From the NCBI GenBank assembly GCA_037893245.1, contig JBAIAA010000318.1, positions 992,001 to 1,056,000 of the forward strand: DNA of 64,000 bases. The letters are read 5' to 3'. Positions 33,900-46,200 of this stretch are shown here, piece after piece. A model generated the notes under the pieces. It saw nothing but the letters and a program-made list of their open reading frames with translations, made no database searches and was not told the DNA's origin. A program made the translations under genes and the position numbers. Numbering within the stretch: position 1 is the stretch's first letter; each line of letters opens with the position of its first letter. Source of the DNA: Crossaster papposus (lineage: Eukaryota > Echinodermata > Asteroidea > Velatida > Solasteridae).

Positions 33900-35170
33900 C
33901 CATCACTCGTGAGCTCGTTTGGATCACGCTTCAAAACCCTTCTTATCAAGGGTCATTGTAGATTTGTTTGTAAATCAAATAAAAAAGTATTTTAAGTTTA
34001 TTCAAAACAATATTTGTTTGTGTCTCAAAACACACACCAATTGCAGATATCTAAAACATTTACTACTGAATTATTACTAATATCCTACTTATTCGAAAGT
34101 TATAATGATCGTATGCATTCAGCTAAAGGATTGCGCTAGATATCCAGTAATTGTTCCGAAAAATAGATTTTGTTTTTATAAAAACAAATTGACGATCGCC
34201 GGACGGCGATTACGAAAAAACAAGAACAACATAAGAACCACTGCCTGACACCGGTTGTAAACCAACGCCGTCTTTCTTGCTTTTCTCAGCTTCCATGATC
34301 GTAAAAACTTCGGACAGGTCAGTTAAACGATATTTACTATAAAATACAACCTTCCAAATCTACACATCCATGATAATTCAAGAAATTACCAATGGTGTAT
34401 TCTACTTTTAAGTTTAAGTTTTTACCCAATGACCGCAACACAACTATTCTATAGATTGTCGTCTTTGTACGAGTACTTGGAGTTTCAGAGCCAACATGTA
34501 TTTTTTAATTTTATAATTGGGAGGTCAATATTTGGCACGATATTTTTCTTTTACGTCATGCGCTTTTGCAGTTTCAATAAATTGAGCTGCTAATAACAAT
34601 TTTGCAATAGCCTTTTTCAAAGGGGTGATTTTTTTAAAACATACTCGTCAAATTGTATACCAAAAATGTTGTTTATTGAAAACATTTATAATTACAATTT
34701 CCTTGCTAGCGTATACTGAAAAACATAATCACTAAAAGTAGGGTTGAACAAAATACTTTTGATGCCGAAGCACGTGTGAAACTTACGTGTTTTGCTTTTC
34801 ACAGATCTGCTCACGAAAATAGAACCCCACAAGACACGTACACCAATATTTCCTCCAAAATGGCGGCACGGAGGATACAAATTAATGATACGAATGTATA
34901 TTGAAGGTTTTAATTTTTTTTTAAAGACGATATTAAAAATAAACGTTCTGTCTGAAACTGGTGATTGGTGTTTTTTTTATAATATTTTTTAATATTTTTT
35001 TCTTTGTATAAGGCAGCCTGTGACATGTATTCAATTAACATTATTAGCACTTCGGCTGGCATTCGCCGCTTGATCAATACTCTCATTTATGTCAATCCAT
35101 TGACCGTAAGGCCGGTTTTCATTGGTACATGCCTTGTATATGAATAATATTGATCTTTACATCTTTTACC
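33900..35170. repeat. Dispersed repeat U, copy 1 (longest)
   Basis: Shares long stretches with 44,895-45,640, 46,185-46,970, 49,095-49,578 (continued at 50,802-50,945) and 55,455-56,440. Landmarks: TAGATTGTCGTCTTTGTACG, GAGTTTCAGAGCCAACATGT, GGCACGATATTTTTCTTT and CACTTCGGCTGGCATTCGCC. Non-coding, function unknown. Confidence 0.75.
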
Positions 35171-35731
35171 TTTTGTTTCGGAAAGGTTGCTGTGCTTTTA
35201 TTCATTCGTTGAATACATTTACAAAAAAACTCTGTTAACCCTTTCAGTACCAAGGCATATTTTGTCACAGTAATTACATGATATGACCAGTTAGTGACCA
35301 ATTACTTGTTGCCAATTTGTAGTGTATAGCGCCCTCGCAAGTCAAAGTAATGAAAGGCCACTCTTCTTTGAAGTGGTGTTGAATTATAATGGATTGACAG
35401 TACCCCCAAAGCAACGACTATTAGATTAATTAAAACAACAATATTGGCCTGTGAGAATATTTGTTGGGGAAGGGTAGGAAAGAATTATATATCTCACCCC
35501 ACTTTTTTGCCCTTGATATGAGTTGACAACTACCAAGAAGTGTAAAGAAACAATAACTTAGGAGTGAGAACAGTTTTTCTTTGAGAATACTTGGATTTTA
35601 TTCAAAATGAAGGAAATCCGGACTGTGAAGGTAATTGCACAAACATTCAAAATGGGTACACTATGGATGCAGTCAAAAGTTTTTTTTAAAAATGGGTACA
35701 CTATGGATGCAGTCAAAGGTTTAAATAAAGG

Positions 35732-37448
35732 CCCCCCCTACACCCCCCCCCCTACACCCCCCCCCCTACACCCCCCCCCTACACCCCCCCCCTACACCCC
35801 CCCCCTACACCCCCCCCTACACCCCCCCCTACACCCCCCCTACACCCCCCCCCCCTACACCCCCCCCCCTACACCCCCCCCCCTACACCCCCCCCCTACA
35901 CCCCCCCCCCTACACCCCCCCCCCCCTACACCCCCCCCCCCCTACACCCCCCCCCCCCTACACCCCCCCCCCCCTACACCCCCCCCCCCCTACACCCCCC
36001 CCCCCCCTACACCCCCCCCCCCCCTACACCCCCCCCCCCCCTACACCCCCCCCCCCCTACACCCCCCCCCCTACACCCCCCCCCTACACCCCCCCCCTAC
36101 ACCCCCCCCCTACACCCCCCCCCTACACCCCCCCCCTACACCCCCCCCCTACACCCCCCCCCTACACCCCCCCCCCTACACCCCCCCCCTACACCCCCCC
36201 CCTACACCCCCCCCCCTACACCCCCCCCCCTACACCCCCCCCCCCCTACACCCCCCCCCCTACACCCCCCCCCCTACACCCCCCCCCCCTACACCCCCCC
36301 CCTACACCCCCCCCTACACCCCCCCCTACACCCCCCCCTCTACACCCCCCCCTCTACACCCCCCCCTCTACACCCCCCCCTCTACACCCCCCCCTCTACA
36401 CCCCCCCCCTCTACACCCCCCCCTCTACACCCCCCCCTCTACACCCCCCCCCTCTACACCCCCCCCTCTACACCCCCCCCTCTACACCCCCCCTCTACAC
36501 CCCCCCCCTCTACACCCCCCCCTCTACACCCCCCCCCCTCTACACCCCCCCCTCTACACCCCCCCCTCTACACCCCCCCCTCTACACCCCCCCCTCTACA
36601 CCCCCCCCCTACACCCCCCCTCTACACCCCCCCTCTACACCCCCCCCCTACACCCCCCCCCTACACCCCCCCCCCCTACACCCCCCCCCCCTCTACACCC
36701 CCCCCCTACACCCCCCCCCCCCTACACCCCCCCACCTACACCCCCCCACCTACACCCCCCCCCCACCTACACCCCCCCCCCCTACACCCCCCCCCCCCTA
36801 CACCCCCCCCCCCCCCTACACCCCCCCCCCCTACACCCCCCCCCCCCTACACCCCCCCCCCCCCCTACACCCCCCCCCCCCTACACCCCCCCCCCCCCCT
36901 ACACCCCCCCCCCTACACCCCCCCCCCCCCTACACCCCCCCCCCTACACCCCCCCCCCCCTACACCCCCCCCCCCTACACCCCCCCCCCCCCCTACACCC
37001 CCCCCCCCCCCCTACACCCCCCCCCCCCCCCTACACCCCCCCCCCCCCTACACCCCCCCCCCCTACACCCCCCCCCCTACACCCCCCCCCCCCTACACCC
37101 CCCCCCCCTACACCCCCCCCCCCCCCTACACCCCCCCCCCCCCCCTACACCCCCCCCCCCCCTACACCCCCCCCCCCCCTACACCCCCCCCCCCCCTACA
37201 CCCCCCCCCCCCTACACCCCCCCCCCCCCTACACCCCCCCCCCCCCTACACCCCCCCCCCCCCTACACCCCCCCCCCCTACACCCCCCCCCCCCTACACC
37301 CCCCCCCCCCCTACACCCCCCCCCCCTACACCCCCCCCCCCCCCCCTACACCCCCCCCCCCTACACCCCCCCCCCCCCTACACCCCCCCCCCCCCTACAC
37401 CCCCCCCCCCCCTACACCCCCCCCCCCCTACACCCCCCCCCCCTACAC
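35732..37448. repeat. C-rich minisatellite, units TACACCC(C)n, about 1.7 kb
   Basis: Well over 100 head-to-tail units of 10-17 bp with variable C runs. A block of CTCTACACCCC units (about 36,335-36,630) and a few ACCTACACCCC units (about 36,730-36,775) form local sub-arrays. The other strand is G-rich and should form G-quadruplexes. No stop codon can occur in this unit, so a long open frame (Y/T/P/L/H only) crosses it; this is not evidence of a protein. Confidence 0.9.
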
Positions 37449-37786
37449 CAAACTGTTTTTGCTCCGAATGACTTTCGTGTCGATTTTGCAGTTTTCAACA
37501 TCTGTGAGAGGAGTTACACGCTTGGCATCCTGTCAAACGACGCACAGTTGGCCGGCTTTGGTGTAAAACTGGGGGTCAGCACCTCTTATCATGTGTAACT
37601 TTTGGGGGTTTGCACAATCTGGAATCCCCAGTGTGGTGTAGCGTGCAGTTCCACAAGCTCCAAACTTTAACTGTGACAACTTGCAGATGAGAGCTGGGCT
37701 GGTATACCAATTGTCCATGAAAATGAAATGTCCCTTATGTTCAAGTCCTGTAATTAGGTCGAGGACTACATGCCCACTAGATTTAA

Positions 37787-38340
37787 CCTCCACCCGTGAC
37801 GTCACCCTATTGTCCTACCGCTCCATTATTTTGAACGAATGGAGCGTTGGAGGCGATATCTCTCCATTATTTTGGGAAGGTAACGCAAGTGAACAAAGAG
37901 GAAGTCACTGAAACTAACCAGTGTAGCGGTTTTCGTTGTATTTTTTAAGAAACCTATGTACTCCAATCCGATTTTCCCTTCAATCTTGTTCTATGGTTAA
38001 ACTAACCCATACGAAAATGTGTCGAAGAAAAAGACCAACATTATCGATAGTCGGATTCGAACCACAGACCTTTCGATCCATAGCTCTCCTCTCTACCAAC
38101 TATGCTATTGACGAGTTGGTGAAAGAAGCTGTTCTTTATAATTCTATATAGTTATTTAATGTATATGAGTTGCCATTGCTCTTTCTCATGAATATTTTAA
38201 TCACGAACCACCCAGCTCCTGGAAAAAAATATCACAAACCGCTACACCGGTTAGTATAAAGTGTCTTCTGAACAAAGACGCTCCAGTCGTGCAAAATAAT
38301 GGAGCGGTAGGACAATAGGTGGTGACGTCCCAGGTGGAGG
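37787..38340. mobile_element. TTAA-flanked MITE inserted in the piggyBac transposase gene
   Basis: TTAA at 37,783-37,786 and 38,341-38,344 flanks inverted ends of about 52 bp starting CCTCCACC and including CTATTGTCCTACCGCTCCAT. No coding capacity. TTAA targets are typical of piggyBac and Kolobok elements. It contains a second element (about 37,893-38,272). Confidence 0.85.
37893..38272 (-). mobile_element. TIR element with an internal tRNA-like promoter, copy 2
   Basis: Inverted ends include ACTAACCAGTGTAGCGGTTT and its partner at the right (CGCTACACCGGTTAGT). Inside, on the minus strand, lies a tRNA-like A box (TAGCATAGTTGG) and a perfect B box (GGTTCGAATCC). Same family as 2,442-2,825, opposite orientation; nested within the TTAA MITE. 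Confidence 0.75.
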
Positions 38341-38348
38341 TTAAGTCA

Positions 38349-38451
38349 GATAATGCCCTCGTTAACTCGCCATTCGTGGGTAATAATGTCCCTCGGGCTT
38401 CGCCCTCGGGACATTATTACCCACGAATGGCGCGTAACTCGGGCATTATCT
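38349..38451. repeat. 103-bp near-perfect hairpin
   Basis: The arms GATAATGCCC...GTAATAATGTCCC and the inverted partner pair over about 43 bp around the loop TCGGGCTTCGCCCTCG. It lies directly after the TTAA MITE in the piggyBac gene. Confidence 0.8.
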
Positions 38452-39654
38452 ATAACGTAATGTTAGGTGGGTGGTGTGTTGAAGCATAACCAACGGAGGG
38501 TCGACTAGATTCCTTTGATGTGGGCTGATAGCCGGTGAACACCTTCCAAGCACATGTATAACCGGTTTCTGACTCGTTCAAAGAAAACATTTCAATCCCC
38601 ATTTGGCGGACTTTTTTGGCATGTACTGTTTGAAACCAAGTCGGCCAGTTTGAACTTGATCATTGTCAAATCCGTTGAGAGGTTTAGGTCTGGCTTGTAA
38701 AAGCGAGAAAAGGATGGCAGTACAATGTCGAGCAGCGGGCGGACCTTGGAGAGTTTGTCAGGGAGATCATCACCTGGTTGAGCTCTGTTGTTGGCAAGGT
38801 GGAAAGATCGAAGGATCGCAGCGAATCGATTGCAATACATGTTCGCCGAATACAGGGGACTTCGCAGAACTTCGGCCTGGACCAGTGCATTCTGTAGCGA
38901 GGCCTTTTGTTGATACCCATGCACAGAAGCAAGGCCATGAATGCCATAATTTCAAGAACAGTAGTTGGAGTCCAGGCAGGCTGATGATTGGCCACAACTT
39001 CACACATGGTTTGTTCTGCATAGCGATTGGTCTCGTCCACCATCAACTCCCACACTGCTTGGCAGAAGAAGAGCTGAAAGATTTGCATGGGCGACAGGTG
39101 ACTGAAATCTCAGTGAATTTTATCAGTGGGCGCTTGCTATAAGAGGTGCTTGCTTTATTCCATCCACACCTGAAATAGAAACATTCAGAAAGGTTAATGG
39201 GACACTATTCATTTCACGGCACATTTTCTTGTAAGTATAGTATACAACATTGGGTTGTTGGGTGTTTTTTCTTTGGGGGGGGGGGGGGGGGGGGGGGGGT
39301 GGTGGATCGGAGCGGGGTGGCGGGTCAAACGGATGTATCCGGGGTTTAGTATTTTGGGGGCCGACGGTTGGCCAACCATCTTTGGAAATTGCTAAACAAT
39401 ATCAGTTTTTTAAAACAGAACAGCACACCAGGTGCCCCGGTTTCACAGGATGCCTAAGATCATTCGTGACTGTCAAATATGGTCATTCATTAAATGAACT
39501 AGTTTTTGTCTTGTTTTGGTCGCAAATGTTGTATTACCTTTAATGACGAACTGTCCTTACAATGCTGTTTGTAAATGTTCGCATCTAGTGTTCCCACTGA
39601 AAGAAGTCTCCTTTTTTAATAAAATAAAATCTCATGAACTAAAATCTAATTGTT

Positions 39655-40490
39655 AAAGATTATTTTATAAAAATAGATCAAAATTTACAATCAATAGAAA
39701 GATAAGAATATGTAAACATATTTATGGCCAATCTTCTGGTACCACACATAAAATTATTCGTAACATCACTTGTAGTACATCTAATGTCGTATATCTCATT
39801 TCTTGCAGGTTTTGTGGAGTTCAGTATGTCGGAGAGACCAACAATGTCATAAAAGGGCGTTTCTACGTTCATCGATCGACTGTCAACATCAAGAAACAAG
39901 ACACCCCCGTCGGTCACCACTTTAATCAGCCTAACCATTGCATTTCTGATATGATTCTACAGGGCATAGAATCACTGGCCATCGGAAAGACTCAGTCCGT
40001 CTCAACCGGGAGAAAGTTTGGATGAATCGTCTTCGGACTATTCAACCACATGGGCTCAACATCCAGCAAGGAAACTATTAACTTCTATTGTTTTCCCCCA
40101 TTTGTCATCTGTTTCAGATTTAATCCTTGCCAGCAGTTTGCTCTTATTTGTTCTCACTCCTTTGGCTTTCCCCTTGTCTATTGTCCTAACCCCCCCCCCC
40201 CCCCCCCCCCCCCCTTCACATTTCTCCTATTAACACTTCTTGGTTAGTTCTTTCTTTGATCCTACCCACACTGATCTTTCCCTTTAACCCTTCAGCCTAA
40301 TCCTCCTTTTGTTGTTCCCACATAACTCAGTACATGACTTTTCTTTTTTGTTTCTCCTGCCAGCTATGATCTGCATCATGCTGCATGTTGCCCTATATAT
40401 GTTTGTTTCGTGTACACAGCCATTATGTCCCTGAAGAAGATCTTGTTAAGATCGAAATATTAGGCCCTCTTAACTTATTTAATATGTAAA
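39655..40490 (+). mobile_element. Endonuclease-bearing Penelope-like element, 3' fragment
   Basis: In the + direction, HKIIRNITCSTSNVVYLISC and CGVQYVGETNNVIKGRFYVH then TPVGHHFNQPNHCISDMILQ match the PLE C-terminal GIY-YIG nuclease (here VVYL...QYVG) with its CxxC...C zinc linker. One frameshift occurs near 39,990: the C-terminal part (REKVWMNRLRTIQPHGLNIQ) is in the next frame and ends at about 40,082. The RT is missing (5' truncation). The 3' UTR ends near the CCTGAAGAAGATCTTG...CGAAATATTAG stretch at 40,430-40,470, followed by A/T-rich DNA. Confidence 0.8.
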
Positions 40491-41689
40491 CAAAAAACAT
40501 GTTCCAAAAAACAAAAACAATTTTTTTTGTTTTTTCATTTTTTCAAATCAATAAAAAAAAAAAAAAATTAAAGAAAAATCAATAACAAATCAATATTTTC
40601 ATCAATTTATAATTGGATTCCATCGAATTATGCAATGCAAACTGAAACGTTCAGTGCTTTTGATGATTTTTCCTGCAAAAGGACATAAAAAAGCAAAGGT
40701 TACATAACGGAATGTCGGATGCAAAACATTTCGAGAATAGCTAAGTTGAACGGTGTGTTTTTATATCCTCCTTACCTATAGTTTGGGTTTTCAGACTAAG
40801 TGGAAGAGGCTTGTGTTGGCTCTTCATCACTTTCGTCAGATGTTGCTACAGAAGATTCATCATCGGACATATCTGAACCGCTATCTGTGAAGATTTACTC
40901 TAAAATCTTGGAAGCGTTTACGGCCATGATGGCAGATAATGGCGTGGGATGCAAACTGCTAGTGCATTTTGCATGCACGCGCGCGTCCTTTTGAACCAGT
41001 TTGAAACCAATAGAAATAATAAACCACACAGCTGCCAAAAGTGAGGGCGCTGTTAACATTTAAATTGCAAACAATAGCGGCTTGTGCCGACAGAGAACGC
41101 TGGTCACGTAACGACTATTATAATGGGGGACATACAAGCTCTTTGGTTGCGAACGTCAATGCAACTTTGAGCCCAGGCGGCGCGCTCGGTACTGATAGGG
41201 TACTGATAGGGTACTTTATGACTTGTACCGTGTACGTTTGGTTGACTTTCTTTTTACGGAAATCTGAACTACGAAACGGCCATAAATATAGATGATCAAT
41301 TTAAACCGAACCTGCATTTGGAGTATTTGTTCGTGCAATCGAAAAGGCGATGGCCATTTGTTTGACTATAAAAGTTTAGACACACAAAATGCAGAAACGA
41401 AATTTAGTAAATTTTACAAAATCCTATAAAAACATGCACGTTTCTCTAAAATATTGAGAAAAAAAAAAGAAAATAACCGTTTGAGCTGAGCATACAATTT
41501 GCAGCGTGATTTGCTTATTGTCGGGAAGACAATGCCCGGCCCATAACAAAATCCAAGTACTGCATGTCGGTGCGCAGACGTGTGCGGACGTAGGACTTGT
41601 ATATTAACATAAATTGTAGGGCGACGATAACCTTATACTGCATGTATAATGTCTAATCTTTAGAAATACTAGCGCGTGAATGAGAAAAA

Positions 41690-43064
41690 CAATCGAATGA
41701 CGTACATATTATGTCTTAACTAAAATTGTTTGTTCTTCTTTTTCTTAATTTGATAAACGTTCACATTTTGTACATTGAAATAATTTGTTTATATTATTTT
41801 AAGGTTTTTATCTAAGTAAAAATAATATTGTAAAAAGAAAACGTAATTCAAGAAACTATTCGATGTGCCCGGAAGTTCGGTTTCTCGTAAAGTCTCGTAC
41901 GTTCCCGAGGTCAACTTACGTGTTCTATTATAAGCCAGTTCGGTATTCCAACTGCGAATGTGCACAACAAGATTCGAGATATTTTACTTCTGAGATAAAC
42001 GCGGTCGATAAATGCACAGAAGTCTATGGGAAACGTAAACCGAATCTGCATTTTTATATTTTTTTTCGTGCAATCGAAAAGACGAAGGAAATTTGTGTTC
42101 GAATAAAATTTGTGATGAAGTGTCTGTCTCAGTTGAAAGCAAAATCGTCAAATCTTTATGTGCACATGCGCAGTTGGAATACCGAAATGGCTATTGGGAG
42201 TACTGCCAACTGTATTATCATTTGGCAGACACAATATGAGGGCGCTGTTTGATTTGGTAAAAGTCCTTTCATGAGGCTTTTGTATTTACCCAAACCAAAA
42301 CAGCGAAAATTTACGAGAAACTGAACTTCTGGCATATAGGACCTTCAACGTGTAAAGCCAGTAGTTTTCTTAAAATAATATTTTTTGACTTGATTATTTT
42401 TACTGAAAATGAAATGTCGAAAAAAAATTACTTTTTAATAAATATTTTTAATTTCAATTTACAAAATGAGAACGATATATCAAATTGGGGTAAAAGTGAG
42501 CAATTGTTTTTAGTTACGTCATATGTACGTCATTCTATTGCTATGGTTCACGCGCTTGTCTCTCTAAAAGCGTAGACCACGTGCAGTATAACACGGGCGT
42601 CGCCATACAATTTATGTAAATATTTATGTAAAAAGTCATATTACGTCCGCTCACGCCCGCTCACGTCTGCGCATGCATGTCACAGACGCATACACAGCTC
42701 TACACTTGATGGAATTGATCTGTTGACTCTTGTCTTGTCGTCGTCGTCTTCGTCGTCGTTGTGCAACAAAATCGACATCTTGGAGCTTCTCTGTATAAGC
42801 ACCGAAAAGAACAACCAAAATTGGCAACCAAAGCAACACGACGATGTCGCGTATAGGCCTAAACCAAAGCCGCACGACAGTGTAGTTTTGGTTGTAGTAG
42901 AACAGTGCCTTGAACATTATGAAAATAATGAGGATGCTTGAGTGAATTTTCGGCAGTATTTTTGTGCATTTGAACTACTGACCAGAATACACAACGACGT
43001 GACTCCTGCACGAATTCGGGCTTGTTTTAGTATTATTTTTTCGACTGTAACTTCGATCGCTAGT
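41690..43064 (+). other. Promoter-side block upstream of the signal-peptide exon
   Basis: This stretch is repeated, in the same order, at 53,130-54,405 and 57,970-59,375, with its last part also at 48,470-48,649. An older relative of its first half lies at 1,650-2,050. It holds a TCGTCGTCGTCTTCGTCGTC triplet run and ends directly at the ATG. No TATA box or other promoter element is certain. It probably contains the 5' UTR and promoter of the gene. Confidence 0.5.
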
Positions 43065-43224
43065 ATGGCAGCCGCGTCCAAGGTTTTTTTGCTCCGACGA
43101 CTGCTGGGCGTGTCACGCTGCTTGGCGATATTATTCCTTCTGGTTCTACATGTCCACAATTTGAAAGCACAGGGATCTGACGGTTTTGTTGGTCCACCTC
43201 CAGAAATCCCCACCACCGTGCCTC
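43065..43224 (+). CDS. First coding exon: signal peptide
   Basis: Starts MAAASKVFLLRRLLGVSRCL and continues with a hydrophobic core to about residue 36, then QGSDGFVGPPPEIPTTVP. The donor C|GTAAGT is strong and phase 1. An in-frame stop lies just upstream, so the ATG at 43,065 is a sensible start. The block it sits in (about 41.69-43.26 kb) is partly repeated at 48.5, 53-54.4 and 58-59.4 kb. Confidence 0.7.
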
Positions 43225-46200
43225 GTAAGTCTACTAAATAATTGAATAATTATTTAAATACATGTATCAATCAGTAAGTATTAGCATTAAAGGTAGTATA
43301 CACCATTGGTAATTGCTTGAATTATAATGAATGGGTGGATTTGGGGTGGCATTTTTATAGTAAATACCGTTTACTGTCCAAACTGACCTGTTCAAACTGA
43401 CCTGTCCAAAGTTTTACAATCATGGATGCCGAGAAAAGCACGAAAAACAGCGTTTGTTTTCAACCGGCGTCGAGCAGTTATTCTTATGTTATTTGTGTTT
43501 TTTCGCGATCACCGTTCGGCGATCCCGATTTTTTTATTTATGGAATTCTATTTTTTTCCGAATAATTACAGGATATCTAGCGCAATCATTTGCTGATCGT
43601 ATTGTTGATAATGGAGTTGAGCACCCATTGTGCCTTTTTCGTCACGTGATTTGTGATTAAATGGTACATGACGCTTGTTAAATCGTACTGGCGTCTTGCG
43701 AAATTGTACCGACGCCGTAGTGACGTCGTAGTACAATTTTGGCATTTCGTAGTACGCCGTGCTCATGATAAATCTTGACAATGTCGTAACCCTAGCGTAA
43801 TAATTTGTAACACTGTCGTAGCACTATCGCACTACTGTCGTAACATATCTTGACGGCTTTTTGGTAGCGTCTTGGTAAGACGTATAATTCAATTGATCTT
43901 GAACTTTTAAGTGCTAATTGCTACGGTACATTAACCCTCAGTCAAACGGCCAGCCTCCAAAGGGTGGACAAAATCTATGTGTTTGTTTATATTTTTTTTT
44001 TTTTTCAGTCAATGGAGCTGTCCTTTTTTTTCATCTATCCCTAGACCCTGCTGAATGGACTGGGAAAAAAATTCTAACCCAGGAGGTCATTCAGGGGGTG
44101 AAAAAAACAAAACCATCCCTTCAAAATAATGGTTTTGGCCAAAAGCCATAGAGTTGTGCAAACAAATCGAAATCTGATCCCATTGTGTATAGCCGCTGTC
44201 AAAAAAAGTCTCTGACATCTCTTTGAGCGGCCTTGGGGTAGATAACAAACACAGCTGTGACCCAGACATCCCTTGGGGGGTAGTTAGAGCTGTTGGTCGT
44301 TGTTATGTGTACAGTGTGTATCCTATTGCTGTTTCATGTATGTATTGCGCAATACTGATTTCAATGTTTACATGCTTGCAATGGATGTCCTTAAAAAAAT
44401 ACATAAAATAGCCAGAATGTTTAAATCTTTGATATGTGTGTCCAGGGTCCTTAGATCCATCTGTTCAAACCATTAGAACAAGATTTGGGCCCCCCAACAC
44501 AGTTATTTACCCTCCAACATAAAATGCCTACCGATGGATCCCGGTAGTGCCTCCCTGAAAATTTTTTTAGGTGGTGCCTCCGAGGGTTAAGATTGTTCTA
44601 CTTTGAAAAATCGGGCTCTTCCGTAGCAAACAACGTGTACATGGATAAGGGGCATTAGAGTTACTCTGGAACAACTTTAGTAAGAAAAGGATAAAAAACA
44701 CGTCAGTTGGAATTGGGTATAAATGAAATTTACTTCACATTTACTGCACTTAATACTGCATTTAATACTCCATTTACTTAACATTTACTTAGGTATCTTT
44801 GTTCGATCACGTTTGTTTTCACATCGCGTACTTGCGTTATATCAAAATTAACGGCGCGAAGATTTACCTACCTATATATCCGATAGATTCTAGATTCATT
44901 CGGGCTCGTTTGGATCACGCTCGAATTCTTATCAACGGTTATTTTAGATTTGTTTAAAAAAAAAAAAAAAAAGGCCTTCAAGTTTATCAACAAAATTGTG
45001 TGCCCAAAATGACGTTTTAGTCATCTATTTCAGTTAAGGCCAATGACCGCCTCAACATTAGTTCATAAATTGTCGTCTGTGTGCGAGTGCTTCTAGTTTC
45101 AGAGCCTATAATATTTTAGAAGTAAGAGGTCAGTATTTGGCACGATAATTTATGTTCACGTCATGCGCTTTTTCAGTTTCTATAAATTCAGATGCTAGTA
45201 ACAATTTTAAAATACTTTTCAAATTGTAAACAAAAAAAATTGTATTTTGCAAACATTTTTAATTACAGTTTTCTCATTGACTTAATGATGTATACTGGAA
45301 CCAAAAGTAGGTGAAGACATTACTTTTAATGCGGAAGCACGTATGGAACTGAGGTGTTTGCCTTTACCAGCTCTGCTAACAAAAATGAAAAAAGGGGATT
45401 AGCATCAAACCCCACAAGACAAAAATAATGTTTTTACGAGGTTTGCATTAACAAAAACCCGATAAATTATTTAAAATAAGCATTCTGTTTCAAACTGGTA
45501 ATTAATATTAATTTTGTCATTTTTGTCATAATGCAGTCGATAATATTTTACCATTTAATTTGACATTAGTAGCACTTCGTGTTGGCCGCTCGATATTACT
45601 CCCATTCAGGCGAATCCATTGACCGTAACGATTAATTTACCCATCAAACGAGAGAAGTGAAGTTTGATAAGAATTCTACGAATCCATTACCGGAATGAGG
45701 AGTCACGTGAGATTGTATTGTTCGGTAGAACTGAGGTATGCTACTTATTTAAAGCAACAATTAATGTAAAACCTTCATCCATGGTTTTACATTAATCATC
45801 TGTCATCCTCGAATTTATGAAGGTCATTTTCCTTAAATAAACGTTCCTCCCAGAAAAGGTTACAAACAGTAGGTGCAAGTATTATACTCGTCAAAACAAG
45901 TTTACTGATTAAGTTCATAAATAAATAAACAACAGCCTGGTATATCAATCTTGCCGAATACCAACAACACAAAAATCTAAATATTCAACCATTCTTCGAG
46001 TGGTCTAGTGACCTTTATCAAACTAAGAGTAAATGAACCGCTTCAATGTTTAATGAGTAACATTTACACAATTTTGAAGTTTTTAACATTTAGACAGCAT
46101 TGCTGAGAACCGATTGTGCAAATTCTTTTGCCACCAAATTGACGGTTGTCGGTTTATGATAAAATCGACAAAAGTTAAGTTTTTACCCAATAACCGCCAC

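Larger units (their letters stand above)
37533..39142 (-). pseudogene. piggyBac-type transposase gene, interrupted
   Basis: The N-terminal part (39,088-38,592) reads MQIFQLFFCQAVWELMVDET, MGINKRPRYRMHWS, NRFAAILRSFHLANNRA and KVRPLLDIVLPSF. These are standard piggyBac transposase blocks including the first catalytic region near LSTDLTMIKFK. FKQYMPKKSAKWGLK and SETGYTCAWKVFTGY follow in two frames. A 554-bp TTAA MITE (37,787-38,340) then breaks the gene. Beyond it HVVLDLITGLEHKGHFIFMD then NWYTSPALICKLSQLKFGAC resumes, and the gene ends against the C-rich minisatellite. At least two frameshifts plus the insertion; inactive. An acidic segment on the same strand at about 40,880-40,800 (SDDESSVATSDESDEEPTQA) may be its N-terminus, but that is uncertain. 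Confidence 0.85.

Noticed and set aside
35607-37598. 663-codon open frame of Tyr/Thr/Pro/Leu/His
   Set aside because: It simply crosses the TACACCC(C)n minisatellite, whose units cannot form a stop codon in any frame. The variable C runs shift frame constantly and there is no conserved protein signal.
40430-40475. Hammerhead-ribozyme-like stretch at the PLE 3' end (CTGAAGAAG...CGAAAT)
   Set aside because: The core CTGATGA and the required helix pairing are not present as written, so I do not call a ribozyme.
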